NCBI GenBank assembly: GCA_036926295.1
Contig: JAVFKF010000017.1
Coordinates: forward strand, 5,022,001-5,086,000
Direction of reading: 5' to 3'
Source: Pachydiplax longipennis
Lineage: Eukaryota; Arthropoda; Insecta; Odonata; Libellulidae
Length of the DNA stretch: 64,000 nucleotides
This document shows, in pieces, positions 1-11,510 of the stretch. A model generated the notes under the pieces. It did not search any database, had not been told where the DNA came from, and worked only from the letters and a program-made list of their open reading frames with translations. How positions within the stretch are numbered: position 1 is the first letter of the stretch; the number at the start of each line of letters is the position of its first letter. Both the position numbers and the translations under genes were made by a program.

Positions 1-615
1 AGAAGCTAGATCAGCATTCTAAATTTTCTATATATACTAGATACTGATTTCTCTTAATGCAAGGAGCAATTTAGTGACTAATACCACAATCATAAACCAA
101 ATATGTAATTCTGAAAATTATTTTAGTCAATTTATGTCAAATCAAATTTTATAAGTTGCAGATACAGTGACTTTCTGAACTGCTTGATGTGACTTTAGTT
201 TTCTTAAGAATTGCACCATATATGTATTAACCACCTGCCCTGTAGGGGGCGTGGGGAAGGCATTCCCTACAAACCTAGCCTACTTGTAGGCCTACAGAAG
301 CAGGCATCTATTTCAGGGGCCTTTCTTTCACCTTCTTCTGCAGGGGTGAGCTAACTTAGTTCTCACTTCTCACCTGCTCGATCTTTCTGTCTATAGGTCG
401 GAGCTCCTCTTTGAACTTGTGGCAGAGGGCCCTCTAGGCATAGAGGTGAACCTCATAGCACGTCACAATGACATTGAGGGGTCCCCTCGCTAGGTTGATA
501 CATTATCCCTCCACATCCTCCCTTCCCTCCCTCGTCGGCTGACTCATAAAGGAACGGTAAGAGCATCCGCCCAGGAGTAACTTTAGGGGTTGCAGAATGA
601 AAGCAGCTACTTGCA

Positions 616-660
616 AAACCGAGCAATGTATAGGATACAACGCAAAACTTAATGCGGTGA
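616..660 (+). repeat. Diverged ~45-bp direct repeat, copy 1
   Basis: Matches 1083-1128 with a few substitutions and small gaps; the shared core is CAACGCAAAACTT preceded by a GTATAGGA-like stretch. It is probably part of a dispersed repeat of unknown family. Confidence 0.5.
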
Positions 661-1082
661 CTTAATAATGTTTTCTAGCTTGAAGTTGAAATTACTTTAA
701 GATGAATTTTCTCAGCATAAATATATTTTGTGAAATGTCTTCAAGTAAGCGTCAGAGATAGTTTTAAAATATAATTTCCACATTCCGAAGGAAGGGCGAG
801 ACTAGAAACACATGCTTGTATAGCAACTTAAGTTTTTTTTTCTGACCATCGTAACTTGTATGAAAGAGATAATTCAGATTCGAACCCGTTCTTTATAGTA
901 GGGCCATCTCGAGCCCCTACCGGTCTCGATGGGGGTGGTTAATTGTGTTTATTACTTAATATCTTATAGAAATAATGTTGCACTACATGATCAATTATGG
1001 GAAGATTGAATTTAATTGCGTTTTACCAATCGCTAATCATTTCTAAACTACTAAAGATACCCTTCTCGAAACGCGTACTGAC

Positions 1083-1128
1083 AAAGCCGAGTAGTGTATA
1101 GGAAACAACGCAAAACTTCAATCGGTGA
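1083..1128 (+). repeat. Diverged ~45-bp direct repeat, copy 2
   Basis: Second copy of the repeat at 616-660. Outside the shared core the two flanks do not align by eye. Confidence 0.5.
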
Positions 1129-2221
1129 CGAGGAAAAAGTACTTTTATTATAGAAAATATTACATAAGATATATTCCAAAGGCATCAAATCAGACCCAAG
1201 AATGACAAGATTAAAAATAGAATTTTTGAGTGAATTTTTGAATAGATTGAAAATAGAACTGATCTTGATTATTGAGGTAAAATATTATAATGGACTTAAA
1301 ATCATTTTAAAAAGTTTAAAATAATTTTACAACATTGGCAATCATAAATGTCTACTTATATTTTGAATCAAGTGGACTGAAGCCCATTTTCTTTATTATT
1401 TTTGCAGTATTTCATGACCCACGTTGCTCATAATGTCAAAGCAAGCTCAAGCTTTTGTTAATTCTGGCTTTTATTAAGCTGTCGTTACCGCTTTTTGCAC
1501 CCGGTGATTTATCTGTAAACTGATCGAATTTCCAGATCAGCCGAATACGAAATTTATTGCACTAATAAATACTTCCTGGGCTGTTCGCTAGTCTATTGCG
1601 CTTGACTTTTGCCTTTCAAGTATATTGTAATATTTATTATCAACGCGTATGTCACTATGCGTAGTTAACTCGATTCAAACACTAGGTCATGCTTATCCAT
1701 TTCTTTTCTATGGAAACTTATTTATTCCACATTAGAATGCAGCGGTGAAATAAAAATTTGAGGTATCTACGATCGTATTTCAATACCTCTTGACGTCACA
1801 TAGGAAAAAACCACATAGCCGAATACTCATACATGAGAAATATGGCAAATGGTGTATTGGGACTAATTAGGAGTTTTGCAGCAATATTTTTGGCGATTCG
1901 GAATTAGGACTACCAAAACTGTTCGATTTTCTGTAAAAGATATAATCTTGAGCATGATATTACAGGTATATTAAATTTTATATCAGCGCTTCTGGTAGAG
2001 TTTCTTTCTATCCGGTTCTGAAACTATACGATGCAGATATTACGGTAAAAGAGTTACCCTGTTGCTGTTTGCTACAAAGTCGTGCTAAAGTCGGAAAATC
2101 AGGCCGCGCTCTGGCATCAAAAAGGCATAGATATATTATACTATACTAATTAATGGGACAGATATAAATTCTTCCATTACTAAGCGATATAATTTTAAGC
2201 TAATTAAATATTAATGAGCAA

Positions 2222-2293
2222 GTACAAATTGTTCTTTCTCATTATGGAATATGTCCACAAGACAACGCCTGAAACTGTGAATTTTACTAATTA
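2222..2293 (+). repeat. Short fragment similar to Penelope-like 3' flank
   Basis: About 60-70 bases align, with mismatches, to the sequence following the Penelope-like ORF at about 8752-8830. Shared landmarks are AGTACAAAT, CATTATGGA and CGCCTGAA followed by CTGTGAA. It is probably a solo remnant of the same Penelope-like family's terminal region. Confidence 0.4.
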
Positions 2294-3290
2294 AATATAT
2301 TCGAAGCATCTTCATTTATACCGTGCAAACCGTATTTCGGCCTGTGGCGGGGGAACCGGACTGGACCACGGGAAAGGTCTCATTAATCTGCTTATAAATC
2401 GGATGTTATACTCAGAACACCATAACAGTGAAGCGCATAATATTAATAATTACTTATTTTAAAGTTTCTGATATTTTTAAATAATACGTGTTCTTGCATT
2501 TAAAACCTATCTCAGTTCTTACTTTTTCAGTACGTAACATTACAAACTAGAAGAATAATTACCTAAAATATGGCAGCAAAACTCTAGTAGTGGTGATCTT
2601 TTAGATCCAACCTAGCTCTCTCTGTGAACGTTAGCGACTCACTCAGTTCTCCATGCCTAAATACCACCGTTGTTCGAGATTATTTGATACCAAATATCGT
2701 CGAATTGGTAGTTGATATTCTGGACTTTGAAGTACAAAATAATCATTGCAGATATCGAGAAAACAGCCCACAGAAAAATTTCATCTACACATACATATCT
2801 ATATACCACAAAGCTGCGTATGTTAGAGGGTTTATGCACCATCAGAAAACTTCTCTAATAGTTTAGCGCCTCTAATTGTCCGCGAAATGATATGAGTATT
2901 TGAAGCGACTATTCCAAGCTTAAATTTAACTATTTACTCGCAAAATATGATCGGTAACTGTAATAACATAATATTTTCTATGCCTTCTAAATCATATTAT
3001 CTGCTTATTGAGTGACTATAACCTAGAATTACCAATTTTTTACCAAAGAATCCCATCTTATACAGGGATATATTCTAATTATTCCTTAAAAAATTAAGTG
3101 ACTTTACAAATGTAACGCTTACCTATGAATTCTATTAACTGTATGCATACTCTAAATAAAGAAATTACTGATGGAAACATTCCAACTGCAATTTTAATTC
3201 ACTGCTTAACCCGCATACCCAATAAAAGTATTATTATTCAACATTTTATAGTATTATATTCCTAGTATTAATCCGACTAGGACTTCTATC
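2294..3290. other. Intergenic, nothing recognised
   Basis: Overlapping short open frames on both strands at 2624-2866 have no recognisable similarity and look like chance. Confidence 0.5.
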
Positions 3291-3480
3291 TTTCGGATAT
3301 TTCGTAAGTGTAATCAAATCTTTCTTTTTCGTTTTTTTTTTACCTTTCTCTTTTTTTAATTCTCTTATTATTATTTTGAATCTTTATAGCGATGTAACTT
3401 CATACGAGGTTAGGTGGAAGAGAGGCCCACTCGGGCCTAACCTCGCCTAATAAAGGGTCGATTAAATTAAATTAAATTAA
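3291..3480 (+). mobile_element. 3' end of a non-LTR retrotransposon (UTR hairpin and tail)
   Basis: A T-rich stretch is followed by a perfect 10-bp inverted repeat (3405-3414 with 3436-3445, stem CGAGGTTAGG), then AATAAA and a tail of repeated ATTAA units (about 3461-3480). This layout of hairpin, poly(A)-like signal and short tandem tail is usual at the 3' ends of insect R1/I/Jockey-type non-LTR elements. No coding part is attached, so the copy is a heavily 5'-truncated remnant. The clade is an inference. Confidence 0.45.
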
Positions 3481-3879
3481 GTGAATATGCGGTTCTAGCT
3501 TGAAATATCATACTTGAAGATCATACTTCATGATATTTTGATGGCAATAAAACTGAATTCCCCATATGTGGGAAAATGAAGTAAATCGAGTATAGAAGTC
3601 TATAGTTAGAGCTCCAAGGAACTTAGCTATCAAGTCACAATTTCTAGGCGGAATTACAATTTAATTAATCACACCTCATCTGTGTTCCATTACAAGCCAC
3701 ACTTTTTTGGTTACCGGCAGAACGTGAGAAACCAAAAGATTGTGGACCTGTTATTTCAATTATCACTAAAATATTCAAAGCTATGGAAACATGATTCACA
3801 TTGCGACTTCTCCCAACACAAATCACTTATGAATTTCGGTTATAAAAAGTAGGAGCGTCAAAATAGAGAAGCGGATCTA

Positions 3880-4626
3880 GAGTATTTCATTCCAAGATAC
3901 AATCAGATATAATCAGATAAAATTACATGCACAGAAGGCTGGCCCACAGATGATATTGGTGACTACCCTACTCCCTAAAGATTACAAATACTTCGTAAAG
4001 ATCGTCAAGATAGAATGGGCGTTGGGGTATTTATATCAGTTAAAAGATTCCCTCGGAGCAGTTTACATACTTTTTCAATTAGCAGCATTGAAAGCGTTTG
4101 GTGCACAATTGGTCAAAACAATATGACGAATCTAAATGTGTGTGCTTTTTATCAACCACCCAACTCTCAAGTTTTAAATGGCCCTAAGAGGAAATCAAGC
4201 TTTATTTTCGTAAAATTAACTTAAACATTACTATTGTTGGAGGGAATGTTAATCACCCAGATATCTATTGGCTAAATATTGTAGTTAAGAAACAAGTTGG
4301 GGGATAGCGAGTGTTCTAAAACTCTTACTATAATTCAAAAAATAGTTACATCAGAAATTTAAGAAGTCAACCAAGAATTGAGCATATTAGATCTTTTTCC
4401 TACTAACACCCCCAAGCGATTTCGAAACGCATTGGTTTGCGATGGTTTAGCCGGTCACAGAGCAGTCATTACATATATCGATATTAACTTAATGAGGCAC
4501 CAAAAGCCCAAGCGCAAAATCTATATTTACTCGAAAGCTAATTTTGAAGAATTTCGTAATAAACTCATATCCGATTTTCCGATGTACGGAACGCGCGCGA
4601 TATGTTTGAATACCAAAGAAACTTAG
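3880..4626 (+). pseudogene. Non-LTR retrotransposon endonuclease fragment (CR1/Jockey-like)
   Basis: Broken frames read as the apurinic-type endonuclease of a non-LTR retrotransposon. Around 3985-4160 the order is RKDRQDR, then GVGVFISVK, then SVWCTIGQ and CAFYQPPNS. Around 4225-4290 a second frame gives VGGNVNHPDIYW, which is the family's GGDFNHPDI motif with D changed to N. At 4378-4626 a third frame gives LDLFPTNTP, then GLAGHRAVITYI, matching the C-terminal dhxa segment in which the catalytic SDH has become AGH. Several frameshifts and substituted catalytic residues mean it is dead. No RT follows. It may be the same family as the CR1-like RT at 9.7-11.2 kb, but the two do not overlap, so this cannot be tested here. 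Confidence 0.7.
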
Positions 4627-4629
4627 TAA

Positions 4630-6580
4630 GCCTTTGTACAGACAATGCGTATTCATATAGATACATACGTTGCAATGAACGTCTCTGCCGAGGTATGGCA
4701 CCTGTGGCACGGAAAAAAACATTCTTTATTGACGATTGCGGGAATCAGATTCGAATTCTTCAAGACTTGTGATTTTTATCATAGTTAATTTCATCACTGA
4801 GGTAAATCTATATATTCTTCATAGGGATATATATGTATGTGTGGAAATTATACATTATATTCGCTCATTTCACCAATAAGAGGATTATGAGAAAGGAGAT
4901 TATGATAGATTAAGATAGGAGGGGATTATGATAAAAATTCATTTGACTCGTTCTATCCCTTTTACACCGATCAGATACTACGGGCAGCCCCACACTAAAC
5001 TCCTAGTTAGTAATTAATTCCATTTACGACATTCTTAACATTCTAAAAACTCGATTTTAACCAGCCTTTATCCCTAATTAATGTTAATAGGCCAGCATAA
5101 TCTCGGCTATTATATTTTATAAAGTTAGACGTCAACGAAATACTCATCCGTAATAAAAACTTTGGATTGTTGTTAAAATTTCTTCTTTCATTATAATACC
5201 AATAAATAAAGACGAACTAGTATTACTATCTGGGAATCTGTTTACCAACCATCTACATTTTCAACCTTTCGCGCCTGCAGTCGTTTTTCCCCGACGGAGA
5301 ATATCCTACAAAAAGGAGCGAGTATATTTCGAGTATAGACGCCGAAGTTTACCTTACGTAAAAGATATAATTCCATGCATACATTATGCGGTATTTTTAT
5401 GGTTGAAAGATGGAGCCAAGTAAATTATTTAACTCTTAGGCTTATAACCGCGAGGTTACTGACCTTTTCTTGCGCTTCTAGTTGAGAAAAGTTTCTTACG
5501 CTTTTACGCAAACCATTATATTATTACAGTCGCTTTGCTAAATAATCATTTTTAGCGCGCATTTTCAATATGACCATGGGAACAAAAACCATCTGATATG
5601 CCGATAAAATACAACTTTTAGTCGAAAATATACTGTCAAACTCAACATTTTATATTACTACCATATTGTTGATGAATTTTCTGGGATTTTCTCCAATATT
5701 TTGGAAGCTTTTTCCAGTAAAGGCTCGTTGAAATGTTTTGATATTAACAGATAAATATAAGACTTTCATGTGATAGGTAATATTAAGAATCAGTGCAATA
5801 TAAAATCCGTTAGCAAGACGAGTACCATAACAGCTAATTATACTTAGGCTCATAGTGAGGAAAGAGATTAGAATTAGCCAGAGTTGGAACATTGATTTTT
5901 ATTGAAGTATTGAACTTAGCAAAGCTAGATCAGATTGTGGATGTGATATAAAAGTTAGCAAGGATAATGAGAGAAAGATGTGCTTCATCTCTAGCCAGTG
6001 TTAGGAGATAACATGTACAGATCAATAGAGTTACTTAGGAATTGGTATTTGATTTTCAAATCGAATTAAGCAGACGATTATTAAAATAATGGATATTTTT
6101 AAATTTTCTGGGTGGTTCTCGCAAAAACATTTAAATCAAAAAGTTTCAAAAATCACTGATTTAAACCGATGATATTTCTAATTGATAGGCTGCAATTGCT
6201 TTCTTTCAATAAATATATCTTTAGTATAGTGCATTAAATCAAACCAATAATAAGAAATGGACTAAATATATATTTAAGCTTAATTTTTATTTGATGCAAT
6301 CCGAAAAATATCTATTATTATTCAAGAATATTTTTTTAATACTTAATTTATCAAGGAATCTATGACAGGAGCATGTTCAGGAGGGATTAAATATACCTCG
6401 GCTAAATAATCCTCAGAAGGACGTATTTGCAACTTGCAGTAATGCTTCCAAAAACAAATTAAAGAATCATGTAAGATCTTAAGTTAATTAATTATTATTG
6501 GTAAATTAAAGCTTAGGTTTTACCCTAATTTAGAAAGATAATTGTGTAAAATTAAAAGTTCTTATTCTTTGTTGCTTTTC
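4630..6580. other. Intergenic, A+T-rich, nothing recognised
   Basis: Only short unassigned open frames (for example 5650-5892 minus). No motif, repeat array or RNA gene was recognised. Confidence 0.5.
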
Positions 6581-6652
6581 AGGAGACCCTTGCAGTTGGA
6601 AGAGGACCGGAAGGGGGATACTACTGGAAGGCGGAAAGGTAAGAAGGGGCAG

Positions 6653-6905
6653 AATGGGTGGGGCGCGAAGGGCGGGACGGGGTGGGAAGGGTGGGACTGG
6701 GCGGGAAGGGCGGGACTGGGCGGGATGGGTGGGACTGGGCGCGAAGGGCGGGACGGGGCGGGAAGGGTGGGACTGGGTGGGAAGGGTGGGACGGGACGGA
6801 AGGGTGGGACGGGGCGGGAAGGGTGGGACTGGGTGGAACGGGACGGAAGGGTGGGACTGGGCGGGAAGGTGGGACGGGATGGGAAGGGTGGGACGGTGCG
6901 GGAAG
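6653..6905. repeat. G-rich minisatellite (about 10/20-bp units)
   Basis: Roughly 250 bp of alternating GGGYGGGAAG and GGGYGGGACT-like decamers, extremely G-rich on the plus strand. The repeat lacks stops, so long low-complexity frames appear in several frames of both strands; these are not genes. Many runs of three or more G could form G-quadruplexes. It lies directly upstream of the inverted 5' part of the Penelope-like element. Confidence 0.85.
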
Positions 6906-6925
6906 TGGAAATGGATGGATATTCA

Positions 6926-7160
6926 CTTTATGGACGTATTGGAATATTCACTTTATGGACTTTTGGAAGCCCATAAATCCTCGGTGGGAGCGGATTAGAA
7001 TTGATGGAACGGAAAACTTCATTCTTAGGAATTAATAAAGAGTCCGCTAGAGCACTTTTCACCCGCTTTTGGAAGGATGGGGTGGGGTCACTGGGGAATT
7101 TCACTATTGCAGTAGTATCAATAAAATCCATACACTTTGATATGTAATCACTCCTTGTGG
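6926..7160 (-). pseudogene. Inverted 5' segment of the Penelope-like element
   Basis: Read on the minus strand this encodes the region just upstream of the Penelope RT core: SDYISKCMDFIDTT, then a lysine/arginine-rich stretch, then PPRIYGLPKVHK and PIRP followed by a stop at the junction. In intact Penelope-like elements LPKVHK...PIRP is followed at once by the VSS...SP motif. Here that continuation starts at about 7165 on the opposite strand. The fragment is therefore the missing N-terminal part of the neighbouring RT, flipped in place. At its outer edge a 15-bp sequence is duplicated (6921-6935 and 6946-6960). Confidence 0.8.
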
Positions 7161-7164
7161 CAAT

Positions 7165-8646
7165 CCGGTGGTCTCTAGTGTCTCCTCCCCTTGCCAAAAA
7201 TTAGCCCACAAAATGAACAATATACTGCGAAATTTGTTAGTGCTATGCCCAAACTATTCGATTAAGAACTCTGTGGACTTGTGTGATAAATTAAAAGACT
7301 TCCCTTTCCCTCCAAACGCCAAATTGGTGTCATTTGATGTTTCGAATTTGTTTACTAGTATACCGGTTACTGAAACCATTTATATCTTAGAACATTTATT
7401 GCTCAAATCAGATATTGATCCTATGTTAAGTGCAGATATTTCCTCTCTTGTAAAATTATGTACGCAGCAAAACTTTTTTATGTTTAACGGTGAGGTTTAC
7501 CAGCAGAAAGAGGGTCTCTTTATGGGATCTCCTTTATCCCCTATTTTGGCAGACATATTTATGAACCACCTAGAATGCAAACTGTTTAATTCAGCATCTG
7601 ATTTATTGAAAAATGTTAAAGGCTGGTACAGCTATGTGGACGATGTGTTCTGTGTTTGGAGTGGTACCACTAGACAGCTAGATAATTTTCTAAATTTCCT
7701 TAACTCCCTACATCCTTCCATCCATTTCACCCAAGAATTAGAAACTAACCGCACCCTTAACTTTCTGGACCTCACCATTTCTCTTATAAATAACAAATTT
7801 CAATTTTCTATTTTCCGGAAGCCTTCATATACAGACCATGTAATTCCTTTCGCTTCTAATCATCATTTCTCACACAAACTAGCGGCCTTCCATTCCCTCA
7901 TCAAGAGACTGGTTACTATCCCCCTTTCAGCTTTGGATTTTCAAAAGGAATTAAGCATAATTAAATACATGGCTTCAAAAAACGGTTATCCTATCCATAT
8001 TATTGATAAACTTCTGGCCCGTAAACTCAGAACCTCTGCCATTAACCAAATTTTCTCCCCCGCTAAAGATTCCGTAAATTATAAATGGGTAAAACTTACT
8101 TTTATTGATCCTTTATCCCTCCAATTGTCCCATCTCCTCCCCAAAGATAAATTTAAGGCTTCCTTCAAAACTCCTGTCAACTTAGCCAAAATTTTCTGCA
8201 ATGGAAAAGATAATCACAACCCCCAAGAGAAAGCAGGTATTTACCTTTTAAAATGCAGGGATTGCAATTCTGCGTACGTCGGCCAGACCTCCCGCAGCTT
8301 TTCCATCAGAACCAAAGATCATTTCAGGTGCTTTCGAAATAACTCTTTTGTGTCTCATTTCTCGAAACACCTCTTAGAAAACAACCATTCCTCAGATTTT
8401 ATCCCAGAAATCCTTCATATCGAAACCAAAGGCCGCCGACTCAATTTCTTGGAGCAACTTGAAATTCGCAGACTTACCCATTCTTCCAAATATTCCCTAG
8501 TAAACGAGCACCTTTTCCCCTCTCACTCCCCGCTGATAAATTCTGTCCTTTCATACCCTTTACCTTCTCTGTCTCTAACTCCCACCCCCTCCCTCCTTCC
8601 CCCCATCCCTTCTTCACCTCCCCCTTCCGTTTCCTCTACTAGCTAG
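7165..8646 (+). CDS. Penelope-like element: reverse transcriptase with GIY-YIG endonuclease (5'-incomplete)
   Basis: Penelope-like retroelement protein, which copies its RNA into DNA at a nick made by its GIY-YIG nuclease. Counting from the GTG codon at 7168, visible features in order are: VSSVSSPC (about residues 2-9); RT motif A, FDVSNLFTSIP (about 54-64); motif B, GLFMGSPLSPILADIFM (about 117-133); motif C, YVDDVF with both aspartates (about 156-161); FLDLTISL and the thumb; then GIYLLKCRDC and YVGQTSR (about 357-375) of the GIY-YIG domain; and a Pro/Ser-rich tail ending in TAG. The RT N-terminus is missing from this strand and lies inverted at 6926-7160, so the copy cannot make a full protein although 492 codons are open. 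The GTG is merely where the open frame is counted from, not a believable start. Confidence 0.9.
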   Translation, partial: PVVSSVSSPCQKLAHKMNNILRNLLVLCPNYSIKNSVDLCDKLKDFPFPPNAKLVSFDVSNLFTSIPVTETIYILEHLLLKSDIDPMLSADISSLVKLCTQQNFFMFNGEVYQQKEGLFMGSPLSPILADIFMNHLECKLFNSASDLLKNVKGWYSYVDDVFCVWSGTTRQLDNFLNFLNSLHPSIHFTQELETNRTLNFLDLTISLINNKFQFSIFRKPSYTDHVIPFASNHHFSHKLAAFHSLIKRLVTIPLSALDFQKELSIIKYMASKNGYPIHIIDKLLARKLRTSAINQIFSPAKDSVNYKWVKLTFIDPLSLQLSHLLPKDKFKASFKTPVNLAKIFCNGKDNHNPQEKAGIYLLKCRDCNSAYVGQTSRSFSIRTKDHFRCFRNNSFVSHFSKHLLENNHSSDFIPEILHIETKGRRLNFLEQLEIRRLTHSSKYSLVNEHLFPSHSPLINSVLSYPLPSLSLTPTPSLLPPIPSSPPPSVSSTS

Positions 8647-8835
8647 TATTTAAGTATTTGTTTTTAGAGTTTCTTCACCAGAAGATGAAGATTAATCTTT
8701 GAAACCGGTCGTGTAGTGGTTGTTTTTGTTAAAATAAAATTTTGTGGTAAAAGTACAAATCATTCATAGTTCCTTTCCATTATGGATTACCACAACACCT
8801 CGCCTGAATCTGTGAAGTTTAAGAATTACTTTACC
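8647..8835 (+). mobile_element. Penelope-like element 3' region with hammerhead-like motif
   Basis: After the stop codon, 8674-8713 contains TGAAGA, a short self-complementary AGATTAATCT, then GAAAC and GGTC. This order resembles a degenerate hammerhead ribozyme core, a motif known from terminal repeats of Penelope-like elements. Sequence further on (about 8752-8830) recurs in diverged form at 2222-2293, so it belongs to the element's terminal region. Confidence 0.5.
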
Positions 8836-9446
8836 TTATTTAATAATATCGCTAGATTTATTCACATGAAAACCGATGAATACCTCCAGAAAATTGGAGT
8901 CTTTTAAAGTAGGGTCTTAATGTAAGAATATATGAAAGGGGAATGTTTAGTAGCCCTTTACGTTAATAAAGCTCAGCTACCTAATTCTAAGCAGTGCATT
9001 GACGCAATTCTTAATACTGCTTTCGGCAACCTATTCAATAGACTACAGAGATTATCCTGCAAGTATCTCTGATCAATTTAAAATATCAACCTTTCTTCTC
9101 TATGGTTAACTTTTTAACTTTAATCATTGTAACATTGTATTGCATTGTATTGTAATCATTCTATTGTATGCATGTTTCCAGGGTGACCGAACACCAGTGG
9201 TGCAAAGACTGCAAAAGATAATCCTGTGAGAGCCAAACAGTATTTGGAAGTAACAAATTCTCAGAATACTATTGCCAGAAAGTACTTAGAAATATATATT
9301 TGGGCCCATACGAAGGCTTTATAAAACCATTTCAAGAGTCAATCAAAATCCTAATCTCATGTCATTGTGTATGACGTTTTATCCAAAATCCAAATTATCT
9401 TTGTTTTATATCGTATCTTTGTTTCAATGGTAAGTTCAATTTAATT

Positions 9447-9705
9447 CTAAGGATATTTTAGGCCACTAGGTAAACAAGTTGACAATGCATTCGTCTTTAG
9501 TGGAAGGGGCCCTAGGTTTGATTCCCAGTGAGGGCCAACATGATTGGTGCCCACACAGCATCGTAATGAATAATCGTAGGTAGTTATCTGAATAATGAGG
9601 TAGCAGGGAAAAGGCAAATATGGAGGTGTGAGTGAGGAGTCAGTGAAGTAACCATTGCTCACCTACAGTGAATCCTTCCATATTTCCTTTTCTCACCTTA
9701 AGCTA
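9447..9705 (+). mobile_element. Probable tRNA-derived SINE
   Basis: A tRNA-like head runs from about 9461 to 9538, with a box-B-like GGTTTGATTCC and a closing GAGGGCC. The A-box match is poor. A non-tRNA body follows and includes an imperfect hairpin between the CAAATATGGAGG area (about 9615-9628) and its complement near 9676-9698. No target-site duplication was found. It could instead be a decayed tRNA pseudogene with unrelated flank. Confidence 0.45.
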
Positions 9706-9729
9706 AAATGCCCAGGAGAGTGAGAAAGT

Positions 9730-11220
9730 GAAAATTAATGTAAGTCAGGGACCAGATGGAATAAGAAATTAAATGATCATATTGGAAGACTGGGAATCGT
9801 GCCCTGCCTTAGATGAATATTCCACATATGTATCAATAATAACCTAATTCCTAAGGGTTGGAAAACTGCTAAAATAGTACCCATACTCAAGAGGGGATAT
9901 AAAAGATTAGTTATGAATTTCAGACCCATAAGTTTAAGGAGAGTTGTTTGTAAATTGTTTGAAAGAATGAGAGCTGATTACTTAAAATATTTCTGTGAAA
10001 TGAAAGATTCGATTAATGAAGAATAACACAGTTTTAGGAAGGGATATTGGTGTGAGTCTCAAGCGTTAATTTGCATCAGGATTTAGTAGAATCACAGGAC
10101 AAAGAAGAGCAGATGCAATTGTGATAGATTTAGCCAAAGCATTTGATCAATGATCTGCTTATGAATTAAATCAACATTATGGGTTTAGATAGTAGAATAG
10201 TTTGATGAATAATCTTTAATTAAAGACAGGAATCAAAAGGTAAATATTGGTGATTCGCAATCTAATGAGATAAAAGTAACATCAGGAGTTGCATAAGGAA
10301 GTGTATTATTGTTCCTTATATGCATGATGCAATTAAATCTAAAGTCAGATTATTTGCCGATGACTGCATTATACATAGAAAAATCATGACCGAAGGTGAT
10401 AGTTAGGAACTACAAAAGGATCTAAATGCTTTGCTTGGTTGGATATTTTCAAATAGGTTAGCTATTAACACCGATAAATGTAGAGCCGTTAGTTTCAACA
10501 AAAATAAAACTAAAAATACTTATAATATTGGTGGACATGCAATACCAAAGGAGAGCGAGATTAAATATCTGGGAATAACTTTCAGCAGTATGGGGAGTGC
10601 CTGTGGGATCCAAATGAAATAGGGCTCAAGAAAAATCTAGAAAAAGTACAAAGAAAGGCAGCTAGATTCGTTTTAGGAAGATGCGATAGGAATGAAAGTG
10701 TTACTGGGGTGCCGAAAGAATTAGGATGTGATAGCTTAGAATCATGAAGAACAAAGAAAAGATTAGCTATATTCTTTAAAGTGTTTACAGGGTATCCTGC
10801 ATATAATGAACTAAGGGAGAAGTTAAGCAATTCGGAGTTCTTAGGCAAGTGTGGTTATAAGTATAAAGTAAATTATATTAAACAAAAATCCAACATAAGT
10901 CAATCCTGCTCTCTGAATGCAACAGTTGAAAGCTGGAATAGTTTACCTGTGTATGCTTTAGAACCTTTCCCAAAATCACCAAGGGGATTAACAAAATATT
11001 TAGAAAAAATGAAAAATGAGAATGACTTGTGCTTGCCGAGAACAAAAAGGAAAATTAGTAGGGGATTACTTGGTAGGGTGAAGTACTGTGGGGACTAAGA
11101 GCTCCAGGACCACTGAGGTAGCCATGAAGGCCTACCAGGAACCATGATAAACCTTACTTGAAAACTAAAATGGTATGACTATATATTAATGTGAAGTACT
11201 GTAAATAATGAGTTAAATAA
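9730..11220 (+). pseudogene. CR1-like non-LTR retrotransposon reverse transcriptase, heavily decayed
   Basis: Multiple frames together read as a CR1/Jockey-type RT in correct order. GPDGI is near 9745, and a PISL-type motif and KLFERM near 9930-9965. DLAKAFDQ (motif A) is near 10128-10150, and the FADD box (LFADDCIIH, with the phenylalanine preserved) near 10352-10380. ALLGWIFSNRLAINTDKC follows near 10425-10470, and KYLGI near 10565. The C-terminal part has an intact 105-codon frame at 10781-11098 (FTGYPAYNELREKL to KYCGD). Many stops and frameshifts separate these blocks. No endonuclease precedes it, so the copy is 5'-truncated. Its 3' flank contains the mariner at 11511-12438. Confidence 0.85.
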
Positions 11221-11510
11221 ATTTAAACAACGTTTTAAAATTCTTATGAATTAAATAATAAGATAATAATATAATAATACTAGTTTATGAGTGTGTATGG
11301 TAGTTATCTATGGTTAAATGTTTATTGTTCTTTGTTTTATGGTTAAATGTTTACTGTTCTTTGGGTTTTTCACAAATATTGTTGTTTTATATTGGATGCA
11401 ATTTTGTAGATGTTGGTTTAGCTATGTCTTGATTAATATTTTGTGTAATTGACATATCCAAGGAGCAGATGTAAACTAATGGTAACTGTTATTGTGGAAT
11501 TTATATGGCA

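Larger units (their letters stand above)
1..2220. other. Intergenic, A+T-rich, no gene seen
   Basis: No convincing coding region in either strand. A more G+C-rich block (about 225-550) has no recognisable frame and may be an old repeat. A diverged direct repeat of about 45 bp lies at 616-660 and 1083-1128 (see that entry). Confidence 0.5.

Noticed and set aside
840..930. tRNA-like element on the minus strand (GGGTTCGAATC near 876-886)
   Set aside because: Only a B-box-like match; no acceptor pairing or A box could be built.
6542..7035. Glycine/arginine- or proline-rich open frames over the G-rich minisatellite
   Set aside because: The repeat lacks stop codons in several frames on both strands; they have repeat composition only.
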